Of a DNA stretch of 50,016 bases, positions 1 through 11,329 are shown piece by piece; within the stretch, counting starts at the first letter, position 1, and each line of letters opens with the position of its first letter. The notes below the pieces were generated by a model. The model was given only the letters and a program-made list of their open reading frames with translations. It was not told where the DNA came from and made no database searches. The DNA comes from Phaeoceros laevis. Taxonomy: Eukaryota; Anthocerotophyta; Anthocerotopsida; Notothyladales. Made by a program: the position numbers and the translations under genes. Where the stretch lies: the NCBI GenBank assembly GCA_049999765.1, contig JBNGIQ010009298.1, forward strand, positions 195,921 through 245,936, written 5' to 3'.

Positions 1-50
1 GAACAAGGAAGGACAAGGAAGAACAAGGAAGGACAAGGAAGAACAAGGAA
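1..50. repeat. 10-bp tandem repeat at window edge
   Basis: Five units alternate between GAACAAGGAA and GGACAAGGAA. The array may extend left of the window. It is followed to about position 250 by imperfect copies of a TTTGAAGATTTTGGTAAGGTTC-like motif. Confidence 0.85.
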
Positions 51-723
51 GAATTTGATGAATCTGAATTTGAAGAATTTGGTAAGGTTCTTTAAATTTT
101 GTTAAAAAAAATTGAATCTGAAGATTTTGGTAAGTTTCTTTAAAGTACTACTGTATATTAAAAGCCATACTTTAAAAAATTGAATTTGAAGATTTTGGTA
201 AGGTTCTTTTGATTTTGTATTTGAAGAATTTTGTAAGGTTCTTTAAATTGTATATAAAAGCCATACTCAGAGTATGAAACAACAAAACATTATTGTGTGA
301 AAAAAGTCATATTAAAAGTCATAAACTGATATTTTGTGGGGTGGCACATTATAGGGTTTTCCTCAAGTATGGACCGATATAAAAACTGTACATAAGTAAA
401 CCCCTACTATGTTGTAAAACCCTGATTTGAATAAACCCCTACTATGTTGTAAAACCCTGATTTGAATACAACGACTAACTGTAATGCCTATGGCGGGGGC
501 TCTACACTAGTATAAGATTAACAAAAGGAGATGGGTACCTAGAGGCCTGCTAGGACTTAGGTTCACTGGGCTGCTGCCGAACTAATTCATTAAAAGTTCG
601 GCAAACGATTTTTAACGTGTTAATTTAGGCCCCTCGTGAGAAAAAATAATTTATTACGTTATTGAAATTTTCAAATTTCTAAAAAACTATTTATATTTAA
701 AACTGACACTGCTTTCTAAGCAA
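51..723. other. gene-free AT-rich stretch
   Basis: I see no gene here. It holds degenerate TTGAAGATTTTGGTAAG-type repeats at about 60-245. A clean 2 x 35 bp direct repeat lies at 397-466, with a unit starting TAAACCCCTACTATG and containing AAAACCCTGATTTG. The rest is AT-rich and unremarkable up to the tRNA. Confidence 0.6.
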
Positions 724-797
724 GGTTTCGTGGTGTAGTTGGTTATCACATCAGTCTAACACACTGAAGGTCTCCGGTTCGAACCCGGGCGAAGCCA
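724..797 (+). tRNA. tRNA-Val (AAC), copy 1
   Basis: This 74-nt tRNA has a 7-bp acceptor stem, GGTTTCG paired with CGAAGCC (one G-U pair). The D-arm box A is TGGTGTAGTTGG. The anticodon stem TCAGT/ACTGA encloses the loop CTAACAC, giving anticodon AAC. The T-arm box B is GGTTCGAACCC. The discriminator base is A and there is no intron. It reads GUU directly and, with A34 modified to inosine, other GUN codons. It is identical base for base to the copy at 15736-15809. Confidence 0.97.
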
Positions 798-917
798 GTC
801 GCCAGTCTCTGAGAAAGAATTTTTTTGTACTGTGCACTGTGGTTTTCAGGGTACCATCAGCTCTTATGGAGTGGCAGTAATACGCTGCAGACGCGAAGTG
901 GGTGAGTCACTGCTAGG

Positions 918-982
918 CCGATGACGCTTTCGACGTCGAACATGGACATGCCGATGACGCTTTCGACGTCGAACGATGGACA
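918..982. repeat. 33-bp direct repeat (2 copies)
   Basis: CCGATGACGCTTTCGACGTC occurs at 918 and again at 951, followed by GAACATGGACA or GAACGATGGACA. Each unit contains the palindrome TTCGACGTCGAA. No gene accompanies it. Confidence 0.85.
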
Positions 983-1946
983 TGTCCAATAATATGATGT
1001 ACCATGAACATACGGGAGAAAGGACGAAAGGAATGAAAGTTCATGCCGAGGTATCGAAGAACGAGGCGGTATCGACAGCTGCAGATATGCGAGAGGTGCA
1101 TCAGCCCGGGAATTTTACTTGTGGGCGGGCTGCCATTGCAGCCGTCGTCGACGCCAGTCCAGCAATCTAGATATGCCATTCCAGCTGCAGTAGCAACTGA
1201 ATCGCTCCATTCGCTGGCCCAAAAGCGACCTGTTGATAGGCTTTCACCCCAACCTCCACACAAAGATGCCTACATGTACGTGAAATTAAAGAGTATCCTT
1301 GCTTGGACGCTACCAACATTTGACAGAGGGTTGGATGTTGTTGTGAACTTACTCATTGACCTCGAGCAGGCAAGATTGACGGGACGAGTGCAATCCGCCC
1401 TCGCCGGAGGAATTCTGCACCATGTAATTTGCTTAAGACCAGAGACTTTATCAACCCCGGTGCTGCTAGGTTGATCATGAGGGATGGCGAACATCTGGAT
1501 CTGTTGCGAGGACACACCTGGCCTGACAATACTTGGACACGAGGCGCAACCCAGTGGAAAGGTTTCAGGTTATGATCTAGTAAAGACGGATGAGACCCCA
1601 TACACTGATGTGCTTCTGGAGGTTTAAGACTTCTGGCAGCAAACAGACAAACACACGAGATTTAATCGTTGTCCCACGCTCGTCGATCTAGCGGCCTCAA
1701 GCATGCACTACGACATGTGGAAAGGGCCCTGGGCATGGGAGCTAGTGGCAGGTGTCACGTTCAAGCAAGGACGGTGGTGATCCAGGCCTCTCCTGGTAGC
1801 GGAATTGGCGCCTACATATCTGGTTTCCTCCTTCCCCCAGGTATGTGTGCAAACTGGCCGAGGAAATTGGTGGTTGATTGGCACTTGTAAACCTGGGATC
1901 CTTAGAAGCTGCACTATAGAGACTGTTTCAAGGTTAACCAGATTGA
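983..1946. other. gene-free stretch upstream of CSL-1
   Basis: Several short open frames exist on both strands, but none shows a recognisable motif. The stretch presumably contains the promoter and 5' UTR of CSL-1. A 5' exon equivalent to the 69-residue amino-terminal extension of the paralogue CSL-2 could not be found here. Confidence 0.5.
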
Positions 1947-4329
1947 ATGGGGATGTCGCACCAGTACCATGCTTGGCTTCACACTCACAAACCGGTTATC
2001 TGTGGCCGGGATGTGGGAGCCTGGGGACTGCCGATTTTGCAGTTCTTGGTCTACTGGTCTGCAGTTTTGGTTGCAGTCGTCTACTTGCAAAGGGTTGTCG
2101 CCATTGTGCTTTATGGAGTAGCTAAGGTCAGAGGGAAAGCTCCTCACACGATTTACAAGTACAGGCCTCTGAAGCTCAAGGATGGGGGATATGGAGCCAG
2201 CTTCCCCATGGTCTTGGTCCAAATTCCTATGTTCAATGAGAAAGATGTGAGAGCATGTGGACTTAATTCCCAGCTTCAGGCTGAGCTTGCTAGCTTCCTT
2301 CATGTGCAGCCTTGTTCCTCTTCTCTGAATTCACCAATGTTTGATGATGGCAATTGTTATGAATGCGCTGTCAGGTGTTCCACCGCTCGATTGGTGCAGT
2401 CTGCAGATTGTCATGGCCCAGTGATAAGCTGCTTGTTCAGGTCCTAGATGACTCCAACGACCCTGAAGCCAAAGTGAGGATTTGCACTTTGTGAACGTCG
2501 TGTTCCTGGTCGACTTTGATGCACAACGTTATACCTCTCACTCACTGCGTTGGATTGCCATATTTATCACTGTAGGAGCTGATCAAGGCAGAATGCGAAA
2601 AGTGGGCAGACAAGGGCATCAACATCAAGTACGAGACCAGGCCCGACAGGAAAGGCTACAAGGCGGGGAATCTGGCAGCGGGCCTGAAGCAGGACTATGT
2701 CAGGGACTGCAAGTATGTGGCCATCTTCGATGCTGATTTTGAACCTCAGCAAGACTTTCTGGAAACCACCGTGCCCTATCTGGTCTATAACCCCGAGCTT
2801 GCATTTGTCATGGGTGCATGGGGATATGGTATGTGTGAAGCTCTCTCGCCCTCATGTAGTGTTCTGCCTTGTTTCAATCTCTGAGCCATGCGGGGTTGAC
2901 TTAGACCAACGCCCATGTGCAGCCAACGCTGAAGCAAACCTGTTAGCCAGGTTTGAAGTTCTGAATTTTGAAAACTATCAGCAGCTGTCACAACCAGTTG
3001 GATCAGATCTTTTCGGTTTTGCCAACTTTTTTGGTAAGCTTCGACGTCCCTCTCAGTAAGCTAGCTTGCAAGCTGATTCTGAAGTCAAGGAATGACGTAG
3101 ATACTGACAGCTTGTGCACTGAATGGAAACTACTCTTCCCCTCCCCCCCCCCTTAGAAGGTCCTGACCCTTGCTGGAATACATGACCTTGACAGGCACCG
3201 GTGGAGTCTGGAGACTGGATGCCCTCCATGATTCTGGAGGCTGGCAACACCGAGCACTCACGGAGGACACAGACCTGGCATTGACTGCCACCATCAGAGG
3301 ATGGAAGTCTGTATACATTGGCATCCGAGTACTAATCCAATACTCTTGGCATTTGCTGATGTGCTGTACGTAGTTTCGTTCTAAGGGGCTGTCTCAAAGT
3401 CAGGGACTCATTGCATTGCTTGCGTATGTGCATGCCAGAGCCGAGGTGAGGTGCCCATAGCATACAAGACCTTCAGAGCCCAAACTACCCGCTGGGGAAG
3501 TGGTGTATTCAGCTTGTTCAGAATCCACGCACTCGACATACTCAGAAGCAAGGTGTTAATTAAAGCAGACCATGAAATGATGTGACTCCAGAAACAAGGT
3601 GCAATTGCTAACAGTAGTTTGTGGTGTTCTGTGAAGGCTTTACCTATATCGACCAAGTACTATATTCTAGGCGTCATGTTTTCGCTCATGATGTACGAAA
3701 ACGTTGCTGGAAGTGTCTTCATCTGTTTCGTGGTGCCAGTTACCTTGCTAGTCCCACAAGTGCATGTTCCCACCATTTTGCTGACATCCCAGTTCTTGGC
3801 CTACGGTCTACACGTTGTCACGATGTTGCCAAGGTGAATGCTCCTAACCTGCTGGCAGCTAACCTGCTCGAGGACTACATTCTTGAAGTAGTAGCTACTT
3901 ACCTGTGCATCATTGCCTTACTTCGAACAGGGTAGTGCACCTAGCACCTCTCTGGGTCATGTTTGAAAACGTTAGAGCTGTCTTGCGAACAAAACTACTG
4001 CTATCGACTATACTAGGCTCATCTTCCACAGACTGGGTTGTGACAAAGAGAATGGCTGCTGAAACGGTGGGCCAGAGTTTTTGGAAAAAGCTGATGGAAG
4101 AGCGGTACAACACATTCGCGCCCCCTGGTCACTTATACCTGACATGATTTTGAGCACTGTCTAACTATTTGTTTTTGCTGACAGGGACATTTTTTATTTG
4201 GAAGTGGTGGTAGGGCTGTATCTTCTACTCACTGCTGTGGTCGGTTCCATGGCTTACTGGCCTTCGCGTGTGTTCTTGCTCCTACAAGCTTGTGCATTTT
4301 TCCTTTGCGGTTTCAACGTGAGGTTTTAA
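1947..4329 (+). CDS. Cellulose-synthase-like GT2 glycosyltransferase (CSLA/CSLC-related), copy 1
   Basis: Nine exons join in frame: 1947-2246, 2375-2473, 2576-2828, 2923-3033, 3195-3328, 3439-3552, 3637-3833, 3931-4104 and 4185-4329, giving 508 aa. The family makes beta-linked glycan backbones (mannan or xyloglucan glucan) in the Golgi membrane. Exon 1 holds one TM helix and ends in QIPMFNEKD. Next come the substrate-binding aspartates VLDDSND and IFDADFEP, then GTGGVW and the catalytic TEDTD, then QTTRW in place of Q-Q-x-R-W. Exons 7-9 encode the carboxy-terminal TM helices. TED instead of VED, and QTTRW instead of the QQHRW of land-plant CSLA, make this a divergent member, so the product is uncertain. 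The donor of exon 5 (GTACTA) is weak. No internal stops were found. ATG 1947 is chosen because the frame closes upstream. Confidence 0.85.
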
Positions 4330-4577
4330 ACGTCCTTTGTAAGTAGCATCGGTGGTGAAGCTCCAAAAGATGGTTTCTCAGAAAATTGTCTGAACTTTGT
4401 GAGGATGGAGGCTAGTATTGCACGCTTCAAAAAAATGAGACCAGCAATCTTAGCTGGTTTGTTTGTATAATAGTGCCCGGGTTTACAAAATGGCTTCAGA
4501 AGTTCATCTGAACTTCCTACCATGGTGGTCAAAAGAATGTAAGAGGAGTTCTCTAAAATGTTTGTCTGGTAATGATT

Positions 4578-5840
4578 ATCCTTGGATGGGGTTGGTAACC
4601 TGGCCGACGAACATGATCGCACTAGTGCACGTCTCCACTAGGAAGAACATGAATGGGTGATCGGCAACAAAGTCTTCAACTGGAGGGGGCCCAGCACAGG
4701 TTAGCCCAAATTGCACCATTGTAACAGCAACCGCCTTGGTTCCTTTTTCGTCGACTTCTACCTAGCATTCGTGGAGCACTGCTTCTATCTTCATCGCAGC
4801 CCGTTCACGGACCATGTTCGTGAAACTGGCGTTGTCCTCGAACGGCAGCTGCAAGCTCGACTCCTTCAGGGTCTCTGTCTGGTCAAAGTTTGATCTAACC
4901 TTGAACCGTGGAATGAAGAACTCGCCAGGACAACGTTCCTTCCCAGTGGTGAGCAGCTGGTGCAGGAGAGAAGGATCTAACTCGGTCTGAAGCTGCAGTA
5001 ACCCATCTCTTGCATCAGGCAGCACTATGGCCATGGAGAACTCGGGTGACTTTCTAGTCCAATCCGTGTGTTTGTATGGGAGGTGAAAGACCTTGTATGG
5101 TCCTACTCTGCCAAATTTTGAATCGATCCTGCAGACTCTGACGAATAGTCATCATCGAGACGCTGATCGAGGTTCCATCCAGCAAGAAGAAAGAGTCAGA
5201 TTTAGTCAGATGCTGATTGAAACCGTGCCGCCAGGTGCCCTTGAAGTCGATGGCGTTGGCACAGATGACTTGCGTTCCTTTGTTTGGACCGCCTTTGGGT
5301 ATGATGTTCTTGATGTTGCCTCATGTGCGGCTTTTCACCCAGTCATTGACCTGCTTCCGTACCTGTGACCGCGAACTCACGAGGGCAAACAGTGCCACAC
5401 TACAGAGCTTGAAACCAAGCAATTATTACTACACAAGCTCGCAAACAGGAATCACTTCAGCAGAGAAATAGCACTACCTGATTCGTATCCACGACATCTT
5501 GCTTCACCCCTATACTTTTCCTTCGCAACCTGCTTCAACAAAGGCTGCAGCGTTCCACCGCTTGTCCACCCATATGTTGTTCGTTACAACGGCGATTGGG
5601 TTGCCAAACAGGCCCAGGAAGGATTTTTCCTGCCTGAGGCAAATATGAATTTGTTGAGATGCGAGGCAAACTCATGATTAGAAGAATAGATATGCTCAGA
5701 GGAGAAAATGCCACGTTTTGTTCCTCCTTCTCCTTCCGTATCCCCTCGAATAGTTTGAGAGACACAACGCTTTGTTTCTCCATGTGTTCTGCGAACTCCA
5801 TATCCTCTGCGAACTCCATATCCTTATAACTCACGGACAC
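4578..5840 (-). pseudogene. Decayed serpin (serine protease inhibitor) gene
   Basis: Serpin blocks appear in order but in different frames. The amino terminus reads LKLFEGIRKEK and VAFSPLSIS. A block around 5520-5640 contains VVTNNIWVDKRW in another frame. Then come VNDWVKSRT, GNIKNIIPKGG and ANAIDFKGTW, then EFFIPRFKVRS, then VEVDEKGTKAVAVT (hinge) and the terminal signature DFVADHPFMFFL. About 50 residues after the SPLSIS block are missing. An in-frame TGA (5321-5323) interrupts the VNDWV...NIIP helix and a TAG (4762-4764) sits just before the hinge. At least two frame changes cannot be explained by normal introns. The reactive-centre loop and carboxy terminus are otherwise well preserved, so the inactivation looks recent. 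Plant serpins normally have about 390 aa and a single intron. Confidence 0.85.
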
Positions 5841-6614
5841 GCTTACGTTCAGCTCCCGGACCGACTGGACCGACTCTGGACGGGCTCCCCTCGGGAACAG
5901 CTTTCTTAAAAACGCAGCTCGCTAAAACTTTGAGCGCTGCTCAAAACGATGTCACACACGCGAAATATACTTCTTCTTCCTGGTGGTTTTTACCCTACTT
6001 CTATGAACAAACTTCCTTCCTCACCTTATGCGTTGCCCAAGTGTCAAATTAAGCTTCCCCTTCGAGCTGGAGCCCAAAATTGGAGCCCAAGGAAGCGATC
6101 CTCAAGATGGGAATTTTTTATGTGCCTTCAAAATAAAGATTTCAGTCTTATTTTAGACCTATATCTGTTTTATGCACAATTAGCCTTATTGTGCAAGTTA
6201 TAAATAGGTGCTTAGGACTCTATGAATGAAGGAATGAATGAAATAAAGCCCACTCCTCATTGACTCCGGTTAAACCACTACGTCTGTGCAAGAATGTGAA
6301 TGTGAAACTTGTGGTGGATGCTCTAGGTGGACATGAGTGGACTTGTGTGCACTATCATCTTAACAATGTAGCAAAAAGGGAATGAGCTTAACTTTACAAT
6401 TGTTTAGGGGGGGCCGAAGTTAATCGTGAAGAACTCATTGAGAAGAGGTTGTTTGGTGGATGATTCAAACATCCTTTCAAGCCTAAAGGGGAGCCGCGAA
6501 TGGCGAATGGCAAATGGCACCCAAAGCAGCGGGTAAATTGATATTTCTCGGGTCTCAAGTTTAAGGAGATTGAAATCACTTTGAAATTGGTTCTCCTGTG
6601 ATTTCATAGTTACC
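5841..6614. other. gene-free stretch
   Basis: No gene or clear repeat is visible. A run of GAATGAATGAAGGAATGAATG followed by AATAAA near 6225-6245 resembles a microsatellite next to a polyadenylation signal. The right part is presumably the MADS promoter and 5' UTR. Confidence 0.5.
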
Positions 6615-8600
6615 TTGGATTTGGATTTCCTAGTGGAGCTAGGTACCAGGATGCATAGACCTCCGTGCTCTATGGAGCAGAATCCCATTGTGCCACCAAT
6701 TGCAAAGCCGAGAATTGAACTGGCTCCAATTGAGGATCGGAGGAAGCGTAAGAACACTTATAAAAAGAGAAGCATGGGATTGGTAAAGAAGTGTCAAGAG
6801 CTGCACAACATGTGCACAGCAGATATATGTGTATTTAGCCTCGACAACGGGGAGTTCGATCCCTTTGAATGGTGCAATTGTGAGGGTGGTGTGTCTACCC
6901 TTTTGAGGAGGTATTTGGAGCTATCGCCAGAGCAAGAAAATAAGAAGAAGAATCTCAACCCTGTGAGCCAGATGGAGCACCAAATAAAGCGGACCAACCA
7001 AGAGTTAGACAACGTAAGGTTATTTAAGCAATCATTGAGTTGTTAAACCAATTTTCCAAAAAGGTGTCATGATCATTTTGTGTATTGGTATGTTTTGCAG
7101 ATGACAAAAAACAACTACAACTTGAAGAAGCAACTTGACGAGCGGAAACTTACACATATATTCGACACGCTCCAAGCTATTCAAATTAAGGAGGAGATTG
7201 TACTTCAAAAAATTAGTGAGCTTACTGGAGAGCCCAAAGAAGAAACGTACCGATATGAAGAATACATAGCCGACCTTTTTCTTCAAGCTGTAAATAGTGC
7301 GGACAAACAAGAATGTCATAAGTCAGATGGTGCTTTGTACCATCAACCTTGGATGGTCCCCTTTGATGTGCAAGGGATATCAGAATTGCAACAACCAGAT
7401 TTTCCATCCTTTCTTGCTCATCATCACGGTCAGGAACCTTGTGGTCCAAGTGCTAGTATGCAAAGTACTCGTGACCCATTTTTCCTTGCACAACCAAGTA
7501 TTGAGGGAAATTATAGCTCAATTGCTCAGTATCCTTTTTACTTAGGAGAGATAGGTCACGGTTGTGAAAAGGACCTCTATAATGGACAACAAACCAATAC
7601 TTTGATTGACAGTAACAATCATATGCGTTTTATTGATGAAGGACGAGCTCGTGGTTATCAAGGTGGCTTCCAAAATAAACAAATATTACAAGGGGCTGAG
7701 TATGCAAGTGTCTCTTCTCAAAGGCATCACATTGTCCACCAGAATGGATACTCAAGCAACAATTATGTGAATAACAACTTTTGTCCCTCTCCTGTTGGAA
7801 GATTTGTAACTCAAGGTTATCCACAACCAAGTGACCATCATGGCCAGAGCAATAATTCTATGAAGAGTATGGGTGAGGTCCCTCATAGTGCAAAGCAAGC
7901 AACCCTTGGTCAAGGTGACTATCAATATTGGCCCGAGAACGGATATGGGAGCAACAACTACGTGAGCATTAAGAACAATCATGTTTTTTTTCCTCGATGT
8001 GCACAACTGGCTCAAGCTGAAGACTATCAAAGTAAGGTCCCCAACAATCATAAGCCTTGGCAGAATAATTTGATTGACAAAATTTCTGGTCTTGGTTTCC
8101 ATCATGATGTTGGAGAAGTAGCTCGAGGATATAATCGCAGCGAACGCCAGCATACTCCTCCTTATTTCCACCATGTTGCAATTTATCCACAAGCAGTTCA
8201 AGATCAATTTGAGCCACACTATCGAGACAATATCATCCCTCAAGCATATGCTTTGACATCCGCGGAAGACTCAACTATGCAAACAGTGCCAGAGAATATT
8301 ACCTCCAACAAAAATGGCTTACAACCAATGATAGAGGAGATGTCGACGTCGCATGATTCTCAACCAGATGCGCTTGCGAGTTTCCATCCCAATGGCACAC
8401 TAGAGAGACCCCATGATGAAAGTGGAATGTTTCAAACCTTTGGCTTGGGCTACCATTATGCTTATCCAAGGAATCAACAATTTAATCGGTGGTCTCCTAT
8501 CTCGACTGTGCAAAATGTTCATGGTCCCCAACAACATCAAAGACAACAATACTCCAATGAGCAACAAAGTTGGCAAGAGTCAATGGAAAGAGATTCCTAG
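6615..8600 (+). CDS. Type I (M-gamma-like) MADS-box transcription factor with long Q/N/H-rich tail
   Basis: Two exons, 6615-7013 and 7101-8600, are joined at a consensus GTAAGG donor and a TTTTGCAG acceptor, giving 632 aa. The MADS domain lies at residues about 31-88, with RIELAPIEDRRKRKNTYKKR, GLVKKCQELHNMCTADICVF and FDPFEW. The FDPFEW...GGVSTLL continuation and the coiled region EHQIKRTNQELDN match type I M-gamma proteins (PEVWPS...GVQRV) rather than the keratin-like K domain of MIKC factors. The nuclear protein should bind CArG-type DNA as a dimer. Residues from about 220 to 632 are a low-complexity Q/N/H/Y-rich tail with internal duplication. Such a tail and an intron are both unusual for type I genes. 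Three in-frame ATGs (residues 1, 13 and 20) are possible starts. Confidence 0.85.
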
Positions 8601-8718
8601 TTGTACCACTAGGCTTGCGTAATTTTCATTTCAAACGAGATATAGTCAGAAGAACAACAAGCAAGTTAGAAGGACACAAATTAGGCCTACATAGGGCGGA
8701 GGTGTAGAAGAAGAAGAG

Positions 8719-8810
8719 TCTTTTCTAGGTGCTTGATGGGTATGAAAAGGCCACTGGTTTGTGATCTTTTCTAGGTGCTTGCTGGGTGTGAAAAGGCCAC
8801 TAGTTTGTGA
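8719..8810. repeat. 46-bp tandem repeat (2 copies)
   Basis: Two adjacent 46-bp units begin TCTTTTCTAGGTGCTTG and contain TGAAAAGGCCACT. They differ at three positions. They lie about 120 bp after the MADS stop codon, probably in its 3' UTR or just beyond it. Confidence 0.9.
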
Positions 8811-8964
8811 TAGAGAGGAATGCAACTCTACAAATACGTAATGCGTGTCTTCTAATACATATAGTCTGAACTTCAATGGTATACTTTAATTCATTCCCTC
8901 GTTCAATTTCATCACAAGTGCTATGTCTAGTTTGCAAGATGCCTAAAAGGTTACAAATGTCTGG

Positions 8965-9062
8965 CCCATACGCCGGTGGGGGACCACAGTTTGTGTCCAG
9001 GACACAAACTGTGGTCCCCCACCGGCGCCTGGACAAACTGTGGTCCCCCACCGGCGTATGGG
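8965..9062. repeat. Three-armed perfect palindrome (98 bp)
   Basis: Arm A (8965-8998) runs CCCATACGCCGGTGGGGGAC then CACAGTTTGTGTCC. It is followed after a single base by an exact reverse complement of its inner 28 bases (9000-9027, A'), then by a second reverse complement (9028-9062, A'') that restores the outer GGCGTATGGG end. Arm A can therefore pair with either A' or A''. The block GGTGGGGGACCACAGTTTGT occurs once forward and twice reversed. It lies 365 bp after the MADS stop codon and upstream of Lhcb5. Confidence 0.93.
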
Positions 9063-9116
9063 ATTAGAAGGTACTTCTTGCTCTTCACCTAAATCAGACA
9101 GAACGTTGATGACCGC

Positions 9117-9256
9117 CACGTGCCACTCACCACGTTGTCTCTCATGCTACCGGCAATGCTCTACGTTCTGTGGACCACCCCTAGTTAGTAGTGACCCCAG
9201 ACTAGTCTACTTTCTGTCTACACGCCATTCCGCCATGAGGGATAGATAGATATATA
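9117..9256 (+). promoter_or_regulatory. Candidate Lhcb5 promoter (G-box, GATA repeats, TATA)
   Basis: A G-box, GCCACGTGCC (core 9117-9122), is followed by GGGATAGATAGA (9239-9250) and TATATA (9251-9256). A G-box and GATA elements just upstream of TATA are the known arrangement in light-regulated Lhc promoters. The predicted start codon lies about 450 bp downstream, so the 5' UTR would be long or a closer start site exists. This assignment rests on motifs only. Confidence 0.45.
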
Positions 9257-9707
9257 CTTCGGGTCCAATTTCGGATGACTTCGCCGACCTGAGCCTCCCT
9301 TACATCTACATCGAGGGCATCGAGGATGACGAGTGATCCTTAAAAGTTGCCAGGTGGACAGGAATTGGCCCCGGACTTGTACACTGGATTCCGATTGGCT
9401 TGGCAAGGATAGACTGGGTGAACTACGGCCTATCACGGCTATGCCGACTTCCGGAACCATGCACCTCTCACTCCCACCCCCATGCGGCGAAACCTCAGAG
9501 CAACGAATGAGCCGAGGAAGTTCACCAATAGATAGGGCTTCGCCGGTTTCGCCGCCGGCCGTGCCGGGAAGCATTGTATCACACGTCCATGTTTTCTGCT
9601 CTTCCCCTGCTCCAGCTGTTTGCGCTGTGAATCCGCAGCTGCTGCCGGGAGTCGTGCAGGGATAGACAGGCATCAAGAGCAGCAGCAGGCAGTAGCAACA
9701 GCAAGCG

Positions 9708-11067
9708 ATGGCGGCTGCATTGGCGGGATCGGCTTTGGGAAGGGCGGAGCTGCTGGGCCAGGCCATCGCGGCTGCCCCGGCTCCCGCCAGGGCCTCAGCC
9801 AGGGCGCCCGCGCAGGTTGTGTCTCTGCTAGGAAAGAAGAAGGCCAAGGCCGCTCCCAAGAAGGCCGCACCTGCTAACGCGGAGCTCGCCAAGTGGTATG
9901 GTAAGGTGTCCAGAGAATGCTAGGGGAAATGCTGGTGAATGGAAGCAGGCAGAAGATTGAACTCGTGTGTCATGCTGCTGGTTAAGGCATTTTTTGGATG
10001 CTGGAGTTCAGGCCCGGAGCGCAGAATCTACCTGCCTGAGGGCATCCTCGACAGGTCTGAAGTTCCTGCCTACCTGACCGGAGAGGTTCCCGGAGAGTAA
10101 GTGTTATCAGCGTAAACCTCGCATTTTCCCTCGGAAAATTGAGGAGCCTGGTTTTTTTCTGACAGCGCAATGTCGGTCCCGCAGCTACGGTTTTGATCCC
10201 TTCGGTCTCTCTAAGAAGCCTGCTGACTTCGACAAGTATGGAATCCACTGTTCCGGCATTCATCCGTTGCTTGTGACGTGTTGGAGTGTGTTACATGAAT
10301 GCGGTTTTGATAGCGCTCATTTTGCAGGTACCAGGCCTACGAGTTGATTCACGCAAGGTGGGCCATGCTTGGTGCTGCTGGCTTTATCTTGCCAGAGGCA
10401 TTCAGCCGGAACGGTGCTGTATGTGGCCCGGAGGCTGTCTGGTTCAAGGTCAGCAGCGATCTCAAGCCCTCACCTCAAGCGGTTGTGGTTGTTTTGTTGC
10501 TAGGTTACCTCATTTCAAGGCGGTAGTACTGACATGACAACTCCCCGCAGACCGGAGCCCTGCTTCTGGATGGCAACACATTGAACTACTTCGGGTTGAG
10601 CGTCCCTGTAAACCTAGCAGCTGCTGTCATTGCCGAAGTGGTGCTTGTAGGAGGTGCTGAGTACTACAGATCGACAAACAAGTCTCCCCTGGGATCTGTA
10701 AGACACCACTTCACTGCCGTTCTCGTGTGGAAGGAAACAGACAGCAGTCTTATAATTCGTTTACGTGGCATCGGAGTGACTAACTGATATAATTGTGTTG
10801 ATGGAACAGGACCTGGACAGGTTGCACCCTGGTGGTGCCTTCGACCCCCTGGGCTTGGCCAAGGACCCGGACAACTTTGCCCTTCTCAAGGTGAAGGAGA
10901 TCAAGAACGGAAGACTGGCCATGTTCTCCATGCTCGGATTCTTCTTGCAGGCCTACGTGACTGGAGATGGCCCAGTGGCGAACTTGAGTGCTCATCTGAG
11001 TGACCCTTTCGGCAACAATCTCCTGACCGTGCTGCAAGGTGAAGCCGAGCGAGCGCCGACCTTGTAG
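9708..11067 (+). CDS. LHCB5: Chlorophyll a/b-binding protein CP26 (Lhcb5), minor PSII antenna
   Basis: Six exons, 9708-9900, 10012-10096, 10185-10235, 10328-10448, 10551-10697 and 10810-11067, join in frame to 284 aa; Arabidopsis CP26 has about 280. The protein binds chlorophyll a/b and xanthophylls in the thylakoid and links trimeric LHCII to the photosystem II core. The amino terminus is rich in Ala, Lys and Pro with no acids, as expected for a chloroplast transit peptide. CP26 signatures are [53 protein letters not shown] and [17 protein letters not shown]. Helix 1 carries [14 protein letters not shown] and helix 3 carries [17 protein letters not shown], with the chlorophyll-ligating Glu/Arg pairs. 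It appears intact and functional. Confidence 0.97.
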
Positions 11068-11329
11068 ATGACAAGATAAATCTGCAACACCGGCTTGTTG
11101 AGTCCTCTTGCAATCTTCCTTAAGTTGTACAAAACCGTATTCGTGTCCCCAGTGCAATTCGCCTGGGGTGAAATTTTATTCAGTCTGATCAGATTTTGCT
11201 CTAACCCGGCACTGAAACAAACAACTACCTGGGTGGAATAAACAACGAGCAAAGTGGGTGTGTCGTGTCTGACGATTACCAGAAGCGGAAGACGTTTCGA
11301 ATTCTGTTTAATTGTGTCAGCACAAAGCA

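Noticed and set aside
1-50. Telomeric or centromeric array at the window edge
   Set aside because: The unit GAACAAGGAA is not a plant telomere repeat and only five units are visible.
913-1890. Multiple small ORFs between the first tRNA and CSL-1
   Set aside because: They overlap on both strands, have no recognisable motif, and composition does not differ between frames.
1947-4329. CSL-1 as a pseudogene, because no single long ORF spans it
   Set aside because: All nine exons connect in frame with usable splice sites and match CSL-2 exon by exon. The breaks are introns.
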